Shown in pieces: positions 17,501 to 27,902 of a stretch of DNA of 50,424 nt (position 1 is its first letter; each line of letters starts with the position of its first letter). The translations under genes were made by a program, and so were the position numbers. Origin of the DNA: Candidatus Rikenella faecigallinarum (GTDB lineage Bacteria; Bacteroidota; Bacteroidia; Bacteroidales; Rikenellaceae). Location of the stretch: assembly GCA_019113395.1 (NCBI GenBank), contig DXHL01000025.1, positions 1 through 50,424 on the forward strand, written 5' to 3'. The notes below the pieces were generated by a model. That model saw only the letters and a list, made by a program, of their open reading frames with translations, was not told where the DNA came from and did not search any database.

Positions 17501-18796
17501 GTCGAGGATAAACGAGACTTCGGGGTCCACCTGCCTGGCTGCCAGGTAGTGGGCGATGGTTTCGATAATGCCCCCCTTCAGGCCGAAAGCCGCACGCAGC
17601 AGGTCTTCGCCGTAGCCCGTCGAACAACTGCTCTGCACACGGATGTTTTTACCCGCTGCCGCAGCCGTATCCAGAAACTGTTGCAACCCCTTCTGTGCCG
17701 CCGCTATCGGATTCCCTTCGTTGTTGGCATAATACGAGAAGAGTATCCGCTCCTGCCGGTCAATGGCCACAATCTTCGTGGTAGTCGAACCCGAGTCAAT
17801 ACCCAGGTAGCACGTGCCGTCGCTCTCCTCCATCGCCACACGCGGCAAATGGGTCTCCCGCTTGTTCGCCTCCCACGCCTGCAACTCCGCCTCGTCCCGA
17901 AAGAGCGGCTCCAAGCGATGGGTCTTCACCAGATTGCCGGTCTGGTCACCCCGCCGCAAGCTGTCGATAAATTCCGAGATTTGAATGCCCTGTTCGCCCT
18001 TCGACGGCGAGAGCGCCGCCCCCCAGGCCGAGACAACCGACGCATTCTCCGGCACGATATATTCCCCCTCTTTCAGGCCCAGATAACGCACAAAAGCCTC
18101 GCGCAGGGCCGGCGTAAAGGCAAACGGCCCGCCGCAAAACAGCACTTGCGGCTGCACCGAAAAGCCGTGCGAGAGGGTCGTAATCGTCTGCACCGCCACC
18201 GCATGGAACACCGATGCTGACACATCGGCCTTGCTCACATTGCGGGCAATAAGGTTTTGAATATCGGTTTTCGAGAAGACCCCGCACCGCGAGGCAATCG
18301 GGTGAATCTTGGTGTCGGGTTCGAGCGCCAGGCGGCTCATCTCATCGACCGAGCAGCCCAACAGCGTAGCCATCTGGTCAATAAAAGCTCCCGTACCTCC
18401 CGCACAGTTGCCGCTCATGCGCATATCGGGCAGCGCACCTTCCGAGAAAAAAACCATTTTGGCATCTTCACCGCCAATATCGATGAGGGTTTTAATCTGC
18501 GGATATACGCTGCGTATAAGGTTTGTCGCCGAGACCACCTCCTGCTCGAAAGGCAGCAGAAAACGCTCGGCAATACCCATCCCGGCCGAACCCGTTACTG
18601 TCAGCAGCAGAAGGCCTTCGCCTACCTGTTCACGTGCCTGGCTGAAAAGCGCAGCCGCAGTCCCCAATACATCGGCATGATGACGCTTATATGCGGAGTA
18701 GAGGATGGCTCCCGCCTCATCGACCAGCACCAGTTTGGCGGTCGTCGAGCCCACGTCCAAACCGGCCCGAATAGTCGTTTTGTTTGTCATGGTCAT
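14528..18796 (-). CDS. giant acyl-CoA dehydratase activase-related protein (two BadF/BadG ATPase domains, DUF2229, HgdB-like end)
   Basis: At 1422 aa this is a fusion. Residues about 8-265 are a first ASKHA/BadF-type ATPase domain (AGLDVGSTTAKLVLVDEAG, LIDIGGEDAKM, GNCAGGTGAFIDQM). Residues about 330-585 are a second one (YLGIDSGSTTTKIVAIDRQ, FILDIGGQDMKALF, NEACSSGCGSFI). The central part (IGIPRMLGMYEDYPFWHTLF, NICFPAKLSH) is DUF2229-like, and the rest resembles 2-hydroxyacyl-CoA dehydratase subunits (VIVTQTGGQCRATNYL). Classical activases use ATP and an intersubunit [4Fe-4S] cluster to reduce a dehydratase. Here activator and dehydratase-like parts share one chain and no separate HgdAB genes lie nearby. 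A second in-frame ATG at 18790 is possible. The physiological substrate of these giant proteins is unknown to me. Confidence 0.88.
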   Translation of the reverse strand: MTMTNKTTIRAGLDVGSTTAKLVLVDEAGAILYSAYKRHHADVLGTAAALFSQAREQVGEGLLLLTVTGSAGMGIAERFLLPFEQEVVSATNLIRSVYPQIKTLIDIGGEDAKMVFFSEGALPDMRMSGNCAGGTGAFIDQMATLLGCSVDEMSRLALEPDTKIHPIASRCGVFSKTDIQNLIARNVSKADVSASVFHAVAVQTITTLSHGFSVQPQVLFCGGPFAFTPALREAFVRYLGLKEGEYIVPENASVVSAWGAALSPSKGEQGIQISEFIDSLRRGDQTGNLVKTHRLEPLFRDEAELQAWEANKRETHLPRVAMEESDGTCYLGIDSGSTTTKIVAIDRQERILFSYYANNEGNPIAAAQKGLQQFLDTAAAAGKNIRVQSSCSTGYGEDLLRAAFGLKGGIIETIAHYLAARQVDPEVSFILDIGGQDMKALFVENGALYRVEINEACSSGCGSFISAFAGSLQHTVADFATMACTAEAPCDLGTRCTVFMNSKVKQFLREGASVSDISAGLAYSVVKNCLYKVLKIKNLAELGEHLVVQGGTMRNRSIVRAFEKLTGVSVSFTDIPELMGAFGCALYAKAQAEAGMTASTPLSQMLQTADYTARQTQCHGCENQCFVTRYTFNNGNVYYSGNKCEKVFTNRGAESRTGENIYPKKYELVFDRPSADKGQLTIGIPRMLGMYEDYPFWHTLFTECGFRVVLSSPSTMRGYERGVGSVMSDNICFPAKLSHSHIFDLVERGVDRIFYPFTVYEARDGEQEINSFNCPVVSGYAEVLRNSINTEKTYGIALDDPTVTFKDRKGLYRCCRDYLRTLGVDDAQTKRALDKALQAQEQYRSYIKTENLRLLERSKRQGRLTVLLAGRPYHTDPLIQHKLSDMIAGFGANVISEDVVRDNDTLDITHVHSVPQWSYVSRILRAAQWVAEQGDDVHFVQMTSFGCGPDAFLLDEVRAILKRHGKTLTILKIDDVNNIGSLKLRVRSLIESLKFKSQTALDSVQPFVTTKPYTRAERGRTLLLPHFSDAHAEVIEALFRAAGYDAETLPRPDGATVDCGLKYANNEVCYPATLVVGDLVKALESGRYDPDRVALIVTQTGGQCRATNYLTLLKKAVVDAGYAQVPVLSLTSGGELESGLKINWFKMAPTALAALLYGDCMAKFYYAAVVRERTQGEAEQLRKTYITRALSYIERRDTDALFGLLAEAAAAFDGIVVPDAAPRPRVGVVGEIYLKLNSFSHKDILQWLAGEGLEVVPPTIINFFMQAFVNRKVNRKAHLSGNSWIPEFVFNRLFRWANGYVERANQVCGAFRYYIPFGNIFAEAEEASTVIPLTAQFGEGWLIAAEMVGFAHSGVHHVISLQPFGCIANHVISKGIEKKIRDRFPQMGLLFLDFDSGVSEVNVLNRLHLMVNNLRAEAKISG

Positions 18797-18830
18797 TCAT
18801 CGACTCGCACTGTCTACACGAGTGGTGCCA

Positions 18831-18838
18831 AAATTAAC
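18831..18838 (-). promoter_or_regulatory. -7 box TAATTTTG of the activase gene
   Basis: The minus strand carries TAATTTTG 34 nt upstream of the first ATG. It lies in the 213-bp divergent spacer 18797-19009, which is otherwise AT-rich and shows no gene. Confidence 0.5.
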
Positions 18839-19009
18839 AAAAATTTACGGAATATGCCGTGCACCGATTATACGCAAATAGGCATTCAAGAATAGCACAA
18901 AACTACATATATATAATACAAATCATGGATACGCTTTCCATTCTGTTGAAAAAATACAATATTTCATTTCCCAAATGACACCCCATATATCAATTCAATT
19001 TTTACATAC

Positions 19010-19990
19010 ATGAAAAACAAACTTTTTTACATAACGATTTTCCTGTTGTCAGCCGCATTGAGCGCATGCCGCATGGACAAGCCGGAACCCGTACCCAGCG
19101 GACAGAGTTGTGCCATCCGGCTGGAGGTGAATCGTGAACGGACTATCCAGGAGGAGGAAAAGCCTATGGCCGCCCATAAAGCGGCCTCGACCGACTTGTA
19201 CGGCATTCAGGTCTACAAAAAAGGACTCTCTTCATATAGTAAATATGCCTACGGAATTTACGATGACGTGGAGAATATCTATTTGGATTTAACGGCCGGT
19301 ACAACCTATAAAATTGAGATGACACTGATACCGAACGGAAAAAATCTTATCGCCAGCGAGTCGAACGGCGGTTATTACGAGCCGTTTATCGTAGGCGGTT
19401 TCAGCCCCACCCCCGGAGCCATAACCAATCAAATGACCAAAACCTTAAACAATTACTTGGAAGGCTTGTCGACGGGTTTCGCTACGATTACAACAGCCGA
19501 CGGACAAAGCGCAGGTTACAATCGTCCTCCCATCAGCCGTTTTTACGGCGTAGTAGAGGAGTTCACCCCCACCACGGACACCCGCCTGACCATAGACCTC
19601 AAATGGGTTTGTTTCGGACTGACGATAGCACCCGAAGGGCTTACCGACGGACACATCGAGGTGGAAATGGAGGGCGCTCCGACCCTAACCGTGACCCCCG
19701 AAAACCCCGACGCCGTCACCAAACAGATATTCACCTTCGACCATTCGCTGAGCAGTGACGACTGGCGCGCCGACGACTACTCGGAGAGTGTGCCGATAAG
19801 CGTCACCTGGGTGAAGTCCGACGGCACACGCATCGTCTTCCGCGACCAATCCACCCCCACCACACTCAAACGTAAAATCAATACCATCCTCTCGTTATCC
19901 CTGGGCGAAGAGACCTCGAACAGCAACGTCACCATCAACCGCGAAGAGGAAATCCTCACGGACCAGGTCGAAGTGATTGTCCGTCCGTAA
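19010..19990 (+). CDS. predicted lipoprotein of unknown function, beta-rich
   Basis: The 326-aa product starts with a clear lipoprotein signal (MKNKLFYITIFLLSAALSAC, Cys20), so it is exported and lipid-anchored. I do not recognise a family. Short strands such as LYGIQVYKK, TYKIEMTLIPNGKN and LTIDLKWVCFGLTI suggest a beta-sandwich comparable to small Bacteroidales fimbrillin- or DUF-type lipoproteins, but the fimbrillin RxVARxD strand is absent. It stands alone between the divergent activase gene and a CorC-type gene 51 nt downstream that has its own possible promoter. Confidence 0.72.
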   Translation: MKNKLFYITIFLLSAALSACRMDKPEPVPSGQSCAIRLEVNRERTIQEEEKPMAAHKAASTDLYGIQVYKKGLSSYSKYAYGIYDDVENIYLDLTAGTTYKIEMTLIPNGKNLIASESNGGYYEPFIVGGFSPTPGAITNQMTKTLNNYLEGLSTGFATITTADGQSAGYNRPPISRFYGVVEEFTPTTDTRLTIDLKWVCFGLTIAPEGLTDGHIEVEMEGAPTLTVTPENPDAVTKQIFTFDHSLSSDDWRADDYSESVPISVTWVKSDGTRIVFRDQSTPTTLKRKINTILSLSLGEETSNSNVTINREEEILTDQVEVIVRP

Positions 19991-19996
19991 AAAAAT

Positions 19997-20004
19997 ACTA
20001 TATT
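19997..20004 (+). promoter_or_regulatory. possible -7 box TATATTCG before the CorC-like gene
   Basis: TATATTCG differs from TAnnTTTG at one position and lies 37 nt before the ATG at 20042. Weak support; readthrough from the lipoprotein gene is equally possible. Confidence 0.3.
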
Positions 20005-20041
20005 CGCCTTGTAACCCTTTTAGAAAAACCGTTACAGGACA

Positions 20042-21340
20042 ATGGAAATCGTCATTATTGTCCTGCTGCTCCTTTTGAACGGCGTATTCGCGATGTATGA
20101 ATTCGCGCTGGTGTCGAGCAGCAGGGCACGCCTCAAAAACGAAGCGGCCAGGGGCAGCCGCAAAGCACAAACCACACTCCGGCTCCTCGATGAACCGGAA
20201 AAAATCCTCTCCACCATCCAAATCGGCATTACGCTGGTCGGTATCGTCTCCGGGGCCTTCGGGGGCGTCGCGCTGGCCGACGATGTCAAACCCCTCTTCG
20301 AAAAGGTCCCCCCTCTGGCTCCCTATGCCCGTGACCTGGCCATGATTACGGTGGTGGCGCTTATCACCTATCTCTCGCTGATTATCGGAGAGCTGGTCCC
20401 GAAATCCATCGCACTCGGGAATCCCGAACGGGTCGCTATGCTGCTGACCCCTGCCATGATTGGACTGACCAAGATATCCTATCCTTTTGTCTGGCTGCTG
20501 AGCGTCTCGACCAAACTGGTTAATCGCATCCTCGGCATCAAAAGCGGCGATGAACGCTCCATGACTGAAGACGAGATTAAGATGATTATCCGCCAGAGTA
20601 CCGAACAGGGTATTCTGGAAAAGGAAGAGACCGAGATGATTCACGACGTGTTTCGCTTTACCGACAAACACGCCAATGAACTGATGACCCACCGCAAAGA
20701 CCTCGTCTATCTCTACACGCGGCAGAGCAGGGAAGAGGTGCTCGAAACGATTGCCACGGCCCACTTCAGTCGTTATCTGCTGTGCGGCGAGGCCAATTCG
20801 GACGACATTATCGGGATGGTCTCCGTGAAGGACATTATCAGCCTGTGGCACGAGGGAAAAGAGTTTGACCTGCGCACAGTAGCCACTGAACCGCTGCTGG
20901 TGCCCGAAAACCTGACGGCAAACCGCGTGCTGGAGCTCTTCAAGCAGCACAAGTGCAGCTTTGCTGCCGTGATTAGCGAATACGGTTTAATTGAGGGGGT
21001 CATCACCCTCCACGACCTGGCAGAAAGCATCCTGGGTGAGGTCCCCGACGAAAGCAGCGTCGATGAGCCCGGGTATATGGTACGCGAGGATGGAACCATT
21101 TTGGTGGACGGGGCATACAGTGTGGATGACTTTATGGAGGAGATGGAGATTGTCGGGATTGAAGACCTGCAAAAAGAGGACTTCAACACGCTGAGCGGTC
21201 TGGCCATGTTCCTGCTGGGGCGCATCCCGACGGAAGGAGACCAATTCGACTACCGTAACCTCCATTTCGAGGTGGTGGATATGGATGCGAGCCGTGTGGA
21301 CAAATTGCTGGTTACGAAGCGACCCGTCGAGGGGTTGTAA
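20042..21340 (+). CDS. hemolysin/CorC-family transporter (DUF21 - CBS pair - CorC_HlyC)
   Basis: In this 432-aa protein, residues 1-150 are a DUF21 membrane domain with several hydrophobic segments (IVIIVLLLLLNGVFAMYEFAL, LAMITVVALITYLSLIIGELVPKSIAL). They are followed by the MTEDEIKMIIRQSTEQGILEKEETEMI linker, a CBS pair (about 200-330, ending in GVITLHDLAESILGEV) and a C-terminal CorC_HlyC domain (about 345-430). Homologues (CNNM/CorC/TlyC) are implicated in Mg2+ and Co2+ transport or resistance; hemolysin is a historical label. A convergent terminator follows. Confidence 0.93.
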   Translation: MEIVIIVLLLLLNGVFAMYEFALVSSSRARLKNEAARGSRKAQTTLRLLDEPEKILSTIQIGITLVGIVSGAFGGVALADDVKPLFEKVPPLAPYARDLAMITVVALITYLSLIIGELVPKSIALGNPERVAMLLTPAMIGLTKISYPFVWLLSVSTKLVNRILGIKSGDERSMTEDEIKMIIRQSTEQGILEKEETEMIHDVFRFTDKHANELMTHRKDLVYLYTRQSREEVLETIATAHFSRYLLCGEANSDDIIGMVSVKDIISLWHEGKEFDLRTVATEPLLVPENLTANRVLELFKQHKCSFAAVISEYGLIEGVITLHDLAESILGEVPDESSVDEPGYMVREDGTILVDGAYSVDDFMEEMEIVGIEDLQKEDFNTLSGLAMFLLGRIPTEGDQFDYRNLHFEVVDMDASRVDKLLVTKRPVEGL

Positions 21341-21372
21341 CGGGTCGGTATATATCCTGTGCATATACGCAA

Positions 21373-21407
21373 GCGGGGTGGGCATATTTGAAATATGCCC
21401 ACCCCGC
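21373..21407. terminator. long-stem terminator between convergent CorC-like gene and lpd
   Basis: A perfect 16-bp stem (21373-21388 with 21392-21407) with a 3-nt loop is one of the strongest hairpins in the window. Only short T-rich stretches flank it, so Rho-independent action is inferred from stem strength and position. Confidence 0.75.
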
Positions 21408-21429
21408 GTACTTTATCAGGATACAGCCC

Positions 21430-22827
21430 CTACAAATGAATCGCCTCGTTATGGGCCGCTGCAGCGGCCTCCATCACCCCCTCCGACATCGTCGGGTGGG
21501 GGTGAATCGTGCGGATAATGTCCGCAGCCTTTGTCCCCAGGGTCATCCCCAAGGCTAATTCCGCGACCATCTCCGTCACATTCAGGCCAAAGAGGTGCGC
21601 ACCGAGCAGCGTATCCGTTTCGGCATCGAAAACCAGTTTGACCATCCCGTCCCGATTGCCTGCCGCCGTGGCCTTACCTGATGCCGTATAGGGGAATTTG
21701 CCCACCCGAACCGTATAGCCGCGCTCGACGGCCTGTGCCTCGGTCAGCCCCACGGAAGACACCTCGGGGGTGGTGTAAATGCACGACGGAATGACATTGT
21801 AGTTCACCGGTTGCGGATTGCGCCCCGCAATAAATTCGGCACAATGCACCGCCTCGGCTGTCGCCACATGAGCCAGTGCCGCAGTCGGGATAATATCCCC
21901 GATGGCATAAACCCCCTCTGCAGAAGTCCGATAGTGCTCATCTACCACCACCTTGCCGCGTTCGGTCCGTACCCCGGCCTGCTCCAATCCGATATGTTCG
22001 ATATTGGCCGAAACTCCCACCGCCGACAGTACCACATCAGCTTCGAGCTCCTGTTCGCCCTTTTTCCCGGCCACCGTCACACGGCAACCCGCCTCCGTCG
22101 AGGTCACATTTTTCACCTCGGTAGCCGTCATCACCGTGATTTTCGCCTTGCGGAACGCACGTTCCAGCAGCTTCGAAATCTCTTCGTCTTCCAACGGAGC
22201 CAGCGTCGGCGCATACTCCACTATCGTGACCTTCGTCCCCAACGAACTGAAGAAGGTGGCAAACTCGGCCCCAATCGCCCCTGAGCCAATCACCACCATC
22301 GAAGTGGGAAGACGGGTCAGCATCAGCGCCTCCCGTGAGGTAATCACCCGTTCCCCGTCAACCGGGATAAACGGGAACTCCCGCGGACGGGCTCCTGTAG
22401 CCAAAATAATATGCTTAGCCTCATAGCGTGTCGTGGTTCCATCTTCCGCCGTCACATCCACCGTATGAGGTACGTCGGTCAGAACACCCGTCCCCACCAG
22501 CACCTCCACCTGATTCTTTTTCAGCAGGAAATCAATCCCTTTGCTCATCTGCTCCGCCACAGCACGACTGCGGCTGACCATCGCCGGCAGGTCGGCCGTC
22601 AGCGCCCCTTCGGCCACCGTCACCCCATACTCCGCCGCGTGCGACGCGTAACGAAACACCTCGGCACTCTTCAACAACGCTTTCGTAGGGATACACCCCC
22701 AGTTCAGGCACGTTCCGCCCAATTCGGCACGTTCGACTACCGCAGTGCGCAACCCCAGTTGCGCACTGCGAATCGCTGCAGCATACCCGCCCGGGCCGCT
22801 GCCGATGACAATCACATCGTATGACAT
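21430..22827 (-). CDS. lpdA: dihydrolipoyl dehydrogenase
   Basis: The 465-aa FAD flavoprotein reoxidises dihydrolipoamide to lipoamide with NAD+. The FAD fold is GSGPGG (9-14), the redox disulfide is GGTCLNWGC (Cys40/Cys45), the NAD fold is VIGSGAIGAEFATFFSSLG, and the C-terminal HPHPTMSE supplies the catalytic His-Glu pair. Length is normal. No E1, E2 or glycine-cleavage genes are adjacent, so the partner complex cannot be named here. It follows the DUF4919 gene by 33 nt on the same strand. Confidence 0.96.
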   Translation of the reverse strand: MSYDVIVIGSGPGGYAAAIRSAQLGLRTAVVERAELGGTCLNWGCIPTKALLKSAEVFRYASHAAEYGVTVAEGALTADLPAMVSRSRAVAEQMSKGIDFLLKKNQVEVLVGTGVLTDVPHTVDVTAEDGTTTRYEAKHIILATGARPREFPFIPVDGERVITSREALMLTRLPTSMVVIGSGAIGAEFATFFSSLGTKVTIVEYAPTLAPLEDEEISKLLERAFRKAKITVMTATEVKNVTSTEAGCRVTVAGKKGEQELEADVVLSAVGVSANIEHIGLEQAGVRTERGKVVVDEHYRTSAEGVYAIGDIIPTAALAHVATAEAVHCAEFIAGRNPQPVNYNVIPSCIYTTPEVSSVGLTEAQAVERGYTVRVGKFPYTASGKATAAGNRDGMVKLVFDAETDTLLGAHLFGLNVTEMVAELALGMTLGTKAADIIRTIHPHPTMSEGVMEAAAAAHNEAIHL

Positions 22828-22860
22828 ATGACTTTGTTCAGTTTATATGGCGTGTGTAAA

Positions 22861-23640
22861 TTAACGAGGCAGAATATTCTGGCTCGAACGAGGATTGTAG
22901 AGCGGATTAACCTCCATCCGCCGTTTGGGTTTGGGCACTTCGTCCAGGTAATCTGGACGACGCCGATAGACCTCGCTGTAATCAAAATAGTATCCCTTGT
23001 CCCGTTTGTTCGGCATATTGTAAACCGGTGCATATTCGACGGTCCGACTCAAGACAATAAATTTATTGTACTGTGCCCCGAGCAGGTTCAACACATCCTC
23101 CGCATCGCGCATATATATCACATACCACGGAGACTCTTCGCGCAGGCCGCTGCCCGTCGAGCGAATGGCCGCGTAAATACCCTGAATCTTAAACATCTGC
23201 GCTTCGGCTCGCTCGGGTTCATCGAGCATCTGGTAGGCAAAGGCCAGGACATTCAGGTCGCGCATACTGAAAGGCTCCTCGCGCAGCAGTGCCCGCGCAA
23301 ACTCCACCATCCGCCGATAGTCGTCGGCTTCGAGTGCCGTCTTTTGCCCAAAAATATTTTGGAGGCTGTCGGCATACGGGGAATTAAGCAACGGTTTGTA
23401 ACCGGGTTGTTCGGGATAGCCGTAGTAGAGGTGGCGGAAATCTTCGAGTGTCAGGGTCGTATCTCCCCGCTCGTAGCGGCTCATTAGCGTGGGGTAGTAA
23501 TACGGAGAAGTCGGATTGGCCGTTTCGGCCCAGATGGCTTCATAACGAGGGGCTTCACTGCGGAGCGAGTCGGCCGTTTGCGCCTGCGCCGCATGCCCGA
23601 ACAGACAGGCTGCACAAAAGAGAAAGAGATAGTTACGCAT
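22861..23640 (-). CDS. DUF4919-type exported protein
   Basis: From the ATG at 23640 the product has 259 aa and begins with a signal peptide (MRNYLFLFCAACLFGHAAQAQ, probable cleavage after AQA). An upstream in-frame ATG at 23718 would put 26 atypical residues before the signal and lies above the -7 box, so it is rejected. Motifs such as FRHLYYGYPEQPGYKPL and LNVLAFAYQMLDEPERAEAQMFKIQGI, a helical TPR-like centre, match the DUF4919 family of Bacteroidota periplasmic proteins. No function is known to me. It probably heads a transcript with lpd. Confidence 0.82.
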   Translation of the reverse strand: MRNYLFLFCAACLFGHAAQAQTADSLRSEAPRYEAIWAETANPTSPYYYPTLMSRYERGDTTLTLEDFRHLYYGYPEQPGYKPLLNSPYADSLQNIFGQKTALEADDYRRMVEFARALLREEPFSMRDLNVLAFAYQMLDEPERAEAQMFKIQGIYAAIRSTGSGLREESPWYVIYMRDAEDVLNLLGAQYNKFIVLSRTVEYAPVYNMPNKRDKGYYFDYSEVYRRRPDYLDEVPKPKRRMEVNPLYNPRSSQNILPR

Positions 23641-23661
23641 ATAGCTGATAGTTAAAAAAAG

Positions 23662-23697
23662 TGCCTTGTACCGCCTGCAAACAAGCGACACAAGGCA
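23662..23697. repeat. inverted repeat TGCCTTGT / ACAAGGCA in the DUF4919 leader
   Basis: Eight-bp arms at 23662-23669 and 23690-23697 flank a 20-nt loop, just downstream of the -7 box on the minus strand. It may be a leader hairpin or operator. Role unknown. Confidence 0.4.
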
Positions 23698-23703
23698 AAG
23701 ATA
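23696..23703 (-). promoter_or_regulatory. -7 box TATCTTTG of DUF4919/lpd
   Basis: The minus strand carries TATCTTTG, a perfect TAnnTTTG, 55 nt before the ATG at 23640. It supports the shorter start of the DUF4919 gene. Confidence 0.55.
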
Positions 23704-23758
23704 CAAAGAATAGCGCACTTAATATACGACCGTTGCAACCGAGCGAGCAGCACAGCCG

Positions 23759-24646
23759 TTACAAGCCGTATTTGTCGATTTGATAGCGTATTTTCTGGCA
23801 GAGGGCTTCGCTGGCCGGCACGAGCGGCAGACGAAGGTTATTGGCCATCAAGCCCTTGATAGCCAAAGCTGCTTTTACCCCCACCGGATTTCCCTCGGCA
23901 AAGAGCAGGTCGGTCACCTCGTGCAACGTGAGGTTCAGCGGAGCCGCCTGATGGATATTCCCCGCCAATGTGGCGTGAATCATGCAGCAAAAGGTATCCG
24001 GGAACGCATTGGCCGATACCGAAATCACCCCGTCACCTCCCATCGCCACGGTAGCCATGGAGAGATTGTCTTCGCCCGAAAGGACAAAGAACCCTTCAGG
24101 ACGGTCACGCAGAATATAGGCCGCCTGCGACAGATTCCCAGAGGCTTCCTTCACGGCAATCGCCTTGCCCGGGAAAGCATGGGCCAGTTTCAGGGTCGTT
24201 TCAGCCGTCATATTGACGCCCGTACGCCCCGGTACGTTATATAGAATCACAGGCAGCGGCGAAGCCTCCAGCACCGCACTGAAATGAGCAAACAGCCCAT
24301 TCTGGTTCGGTTTGTTGTAATAAGGAGTCACCGACAATATCGCACTCACACCGCTCAGGTCGAAGGTCTGCAACGAACGAATCACCTCGGCCGTATTGTT
24401 CCCTCCGATACCCACCACTATCGGCAGGTTGCCGATGTTGTGGGCCACACAATGGCGCACCACATGATGTTTCTCTTCGGTGGTCATGGTGGCCGGTTCA
24501 CCCGTGGTACCCAAGACCACCAGGTAATCGACCCCGCCAGTCGTGACATGTTCGATAAGGGCAGTCAGGGCAGGGTAGTCCACCTGTCCGCCGTCGGTGA
24601 AGGGCGTTACCAGCGCTACGCCGACACCCCTGAGGTTAAGTGACAT
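23759..24646 (-). CDS. dapA: 4-hydroxy-tetrahydrodipicolinate synthase
   Basis: The 295-aa enzyme condenses pyruvate with aspartate semialdehyde, the first committed step to diaminopimelate and lysine. Catalytic residues are visible: GTTGE (Thr47, Thr48), YNVPGR (Tyr136, Arg141) and the Schiff-base Lys166 in AVKEASG. Length is typical for this TIM-barrel family. It has its own -7 box, and no other dap gene is adjacent. Confidence 0.97.
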   Translation of the reverse strand: MSLNLRGVGVALVTPFTDGGQVDYPALTALIEHVTTGGVDYLVVLGTTGEPATMTTEEKHHVVRHCVAHNIGNLPIVVGIGGNNTAEVIRSLQTFDLSGVSAILSVTPYYNKPNQNGLFAHFSAVLEASPLPVILYNVPGRTGVNMTAETTLKLAHAFPGKAIAVKEASGNLSQAAYILRDRPEGFFVLSGEDNLSMATVAMGGDGVISVSANAFPDTFCCMIHATLAGNIHQAAPLNLTLHEVTDLLFAEGNPVGVKAALAIKGLMANNLRLPLVPASEALCQKIRYQIDKYGL

Positions 24647-24676
24647 GATTACGCGTTAGGTTAATTTAAGGTAGTG

Positions 24677-24684
24677 CAAAGGTA
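24677..24684 (-). promoter_or_regulatory. -7 box TACCTTTG of dapA
   Basis: The minus-strand TACCTTTG is a perfect TAnnTTTG 30 nt upstream of the dapA ATG. Confidence 0.55.
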
Positions 24685-24727
24685 AATTTATTCCGTTTCA
24701 AAACAGGCATCCACACCGCTTTTTCCA

Positions 24728-27243
<2,516 letters not shown>

Positions 27244-27251
<8 letters not shown>

Positions 27252-27765
27252 AAACAGACGATACAGCAACGGCGTTATCACCGTCATCTGGCAACCGGCT
27301 GAATGTATCCACTCGGGAGCCTGTTTCGGGTCGCTGCGCAAGGTGTTCGACCCGATTAAACGGCCGTGGATAAACATGGAGGGGGGAACGACCGAAGAGA
27401 TTATTGCGGCTGTAGAGCGGTGTCCGACCCGTGCGCTGACCTTCTGTTGGAACGACCCCGAACGGATGATACCCGGTCTGGAACACTCCAAAAAACTGAT
27501 TGAGGCGGCAGATATTCCGGCATTGTTTCCGGCTGAAAATCGGGACGATGAGGCGGATGCTGCCAAAAACCAACCCGAGCCGGCAGCAAAGATTACTTTT
27601 CGTGAGGGAGGACCACTGGTGGTAGAAGGAAGTTTCACCATTGTGGACGGAGCAGGGAACCTGATTCAACCGAAACTCAAAATGGCATCCTTCTGCCGCT
27701 GCGGGCTCTCCGACAGCCAGCCCTTCTGCGACGGCGCCCATTTCAAGGCAGGTTTTCGCAAATAA
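27244..27765 (+). CDS. Fer4_19 plus CDGSH iron-sulfur protein
   Basis: From ATG 27244 (overlapping the previous stop) the product has 173 aa. Residues about 5-70 are a divergent mono-cluster ferredoxin-like domain (IWQPAECIHSGACFGSLRKVF with Cys21 and Cys27, and VERCPTRALTF with Cys60), like YjdI/Fer4_19. The C-terminus is a complete CDGSH motif, FCRCGLSDSQPFCDGAHF, with ligands Cys151, Cys153, Cys162 and His166 for a [2Fe-2S] cluster. Such fusions are probably cytosolic redox or Fe-S transfer proteins; the partner is unknown. An in-frame ATG at 27193 would extend into the upstream gene and is less likely. A T-run terminator follows. Confidence 0.88.
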
Positions 27766-27790
27766 TTTTCCGCTCGCACACCAACTTTTC

Positions 27791-27824
27791 AAGGGAGGTA
27801 CTGTTCACGTACCTCCCTTTTTTT
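27791..27824 (+). terminator. intrinsic terminator after the CDGSH gene
   Basis: An 11-bp stem AAGGGAGGTAC / GTACCTCCCTT (27791-27801 with 27809-27819) with a 7-nt loop runs into a T tract to 27824. Confidence 0.88.
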
Positions 27825-27902
27825 GCGTAAAATCGCCGGCATTTCGGGGAAATTTTCCAACCTCTGTTCCTAAATTGCCCCAAATCACCTACCTTAGTAG
27901 AC

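Noticed and set aside
16760..18220. Long open frame antisense to the activase gene
   Set aside because: Arg/His-rich product with no family resemblance, lying entirely inside a conserved coding region.
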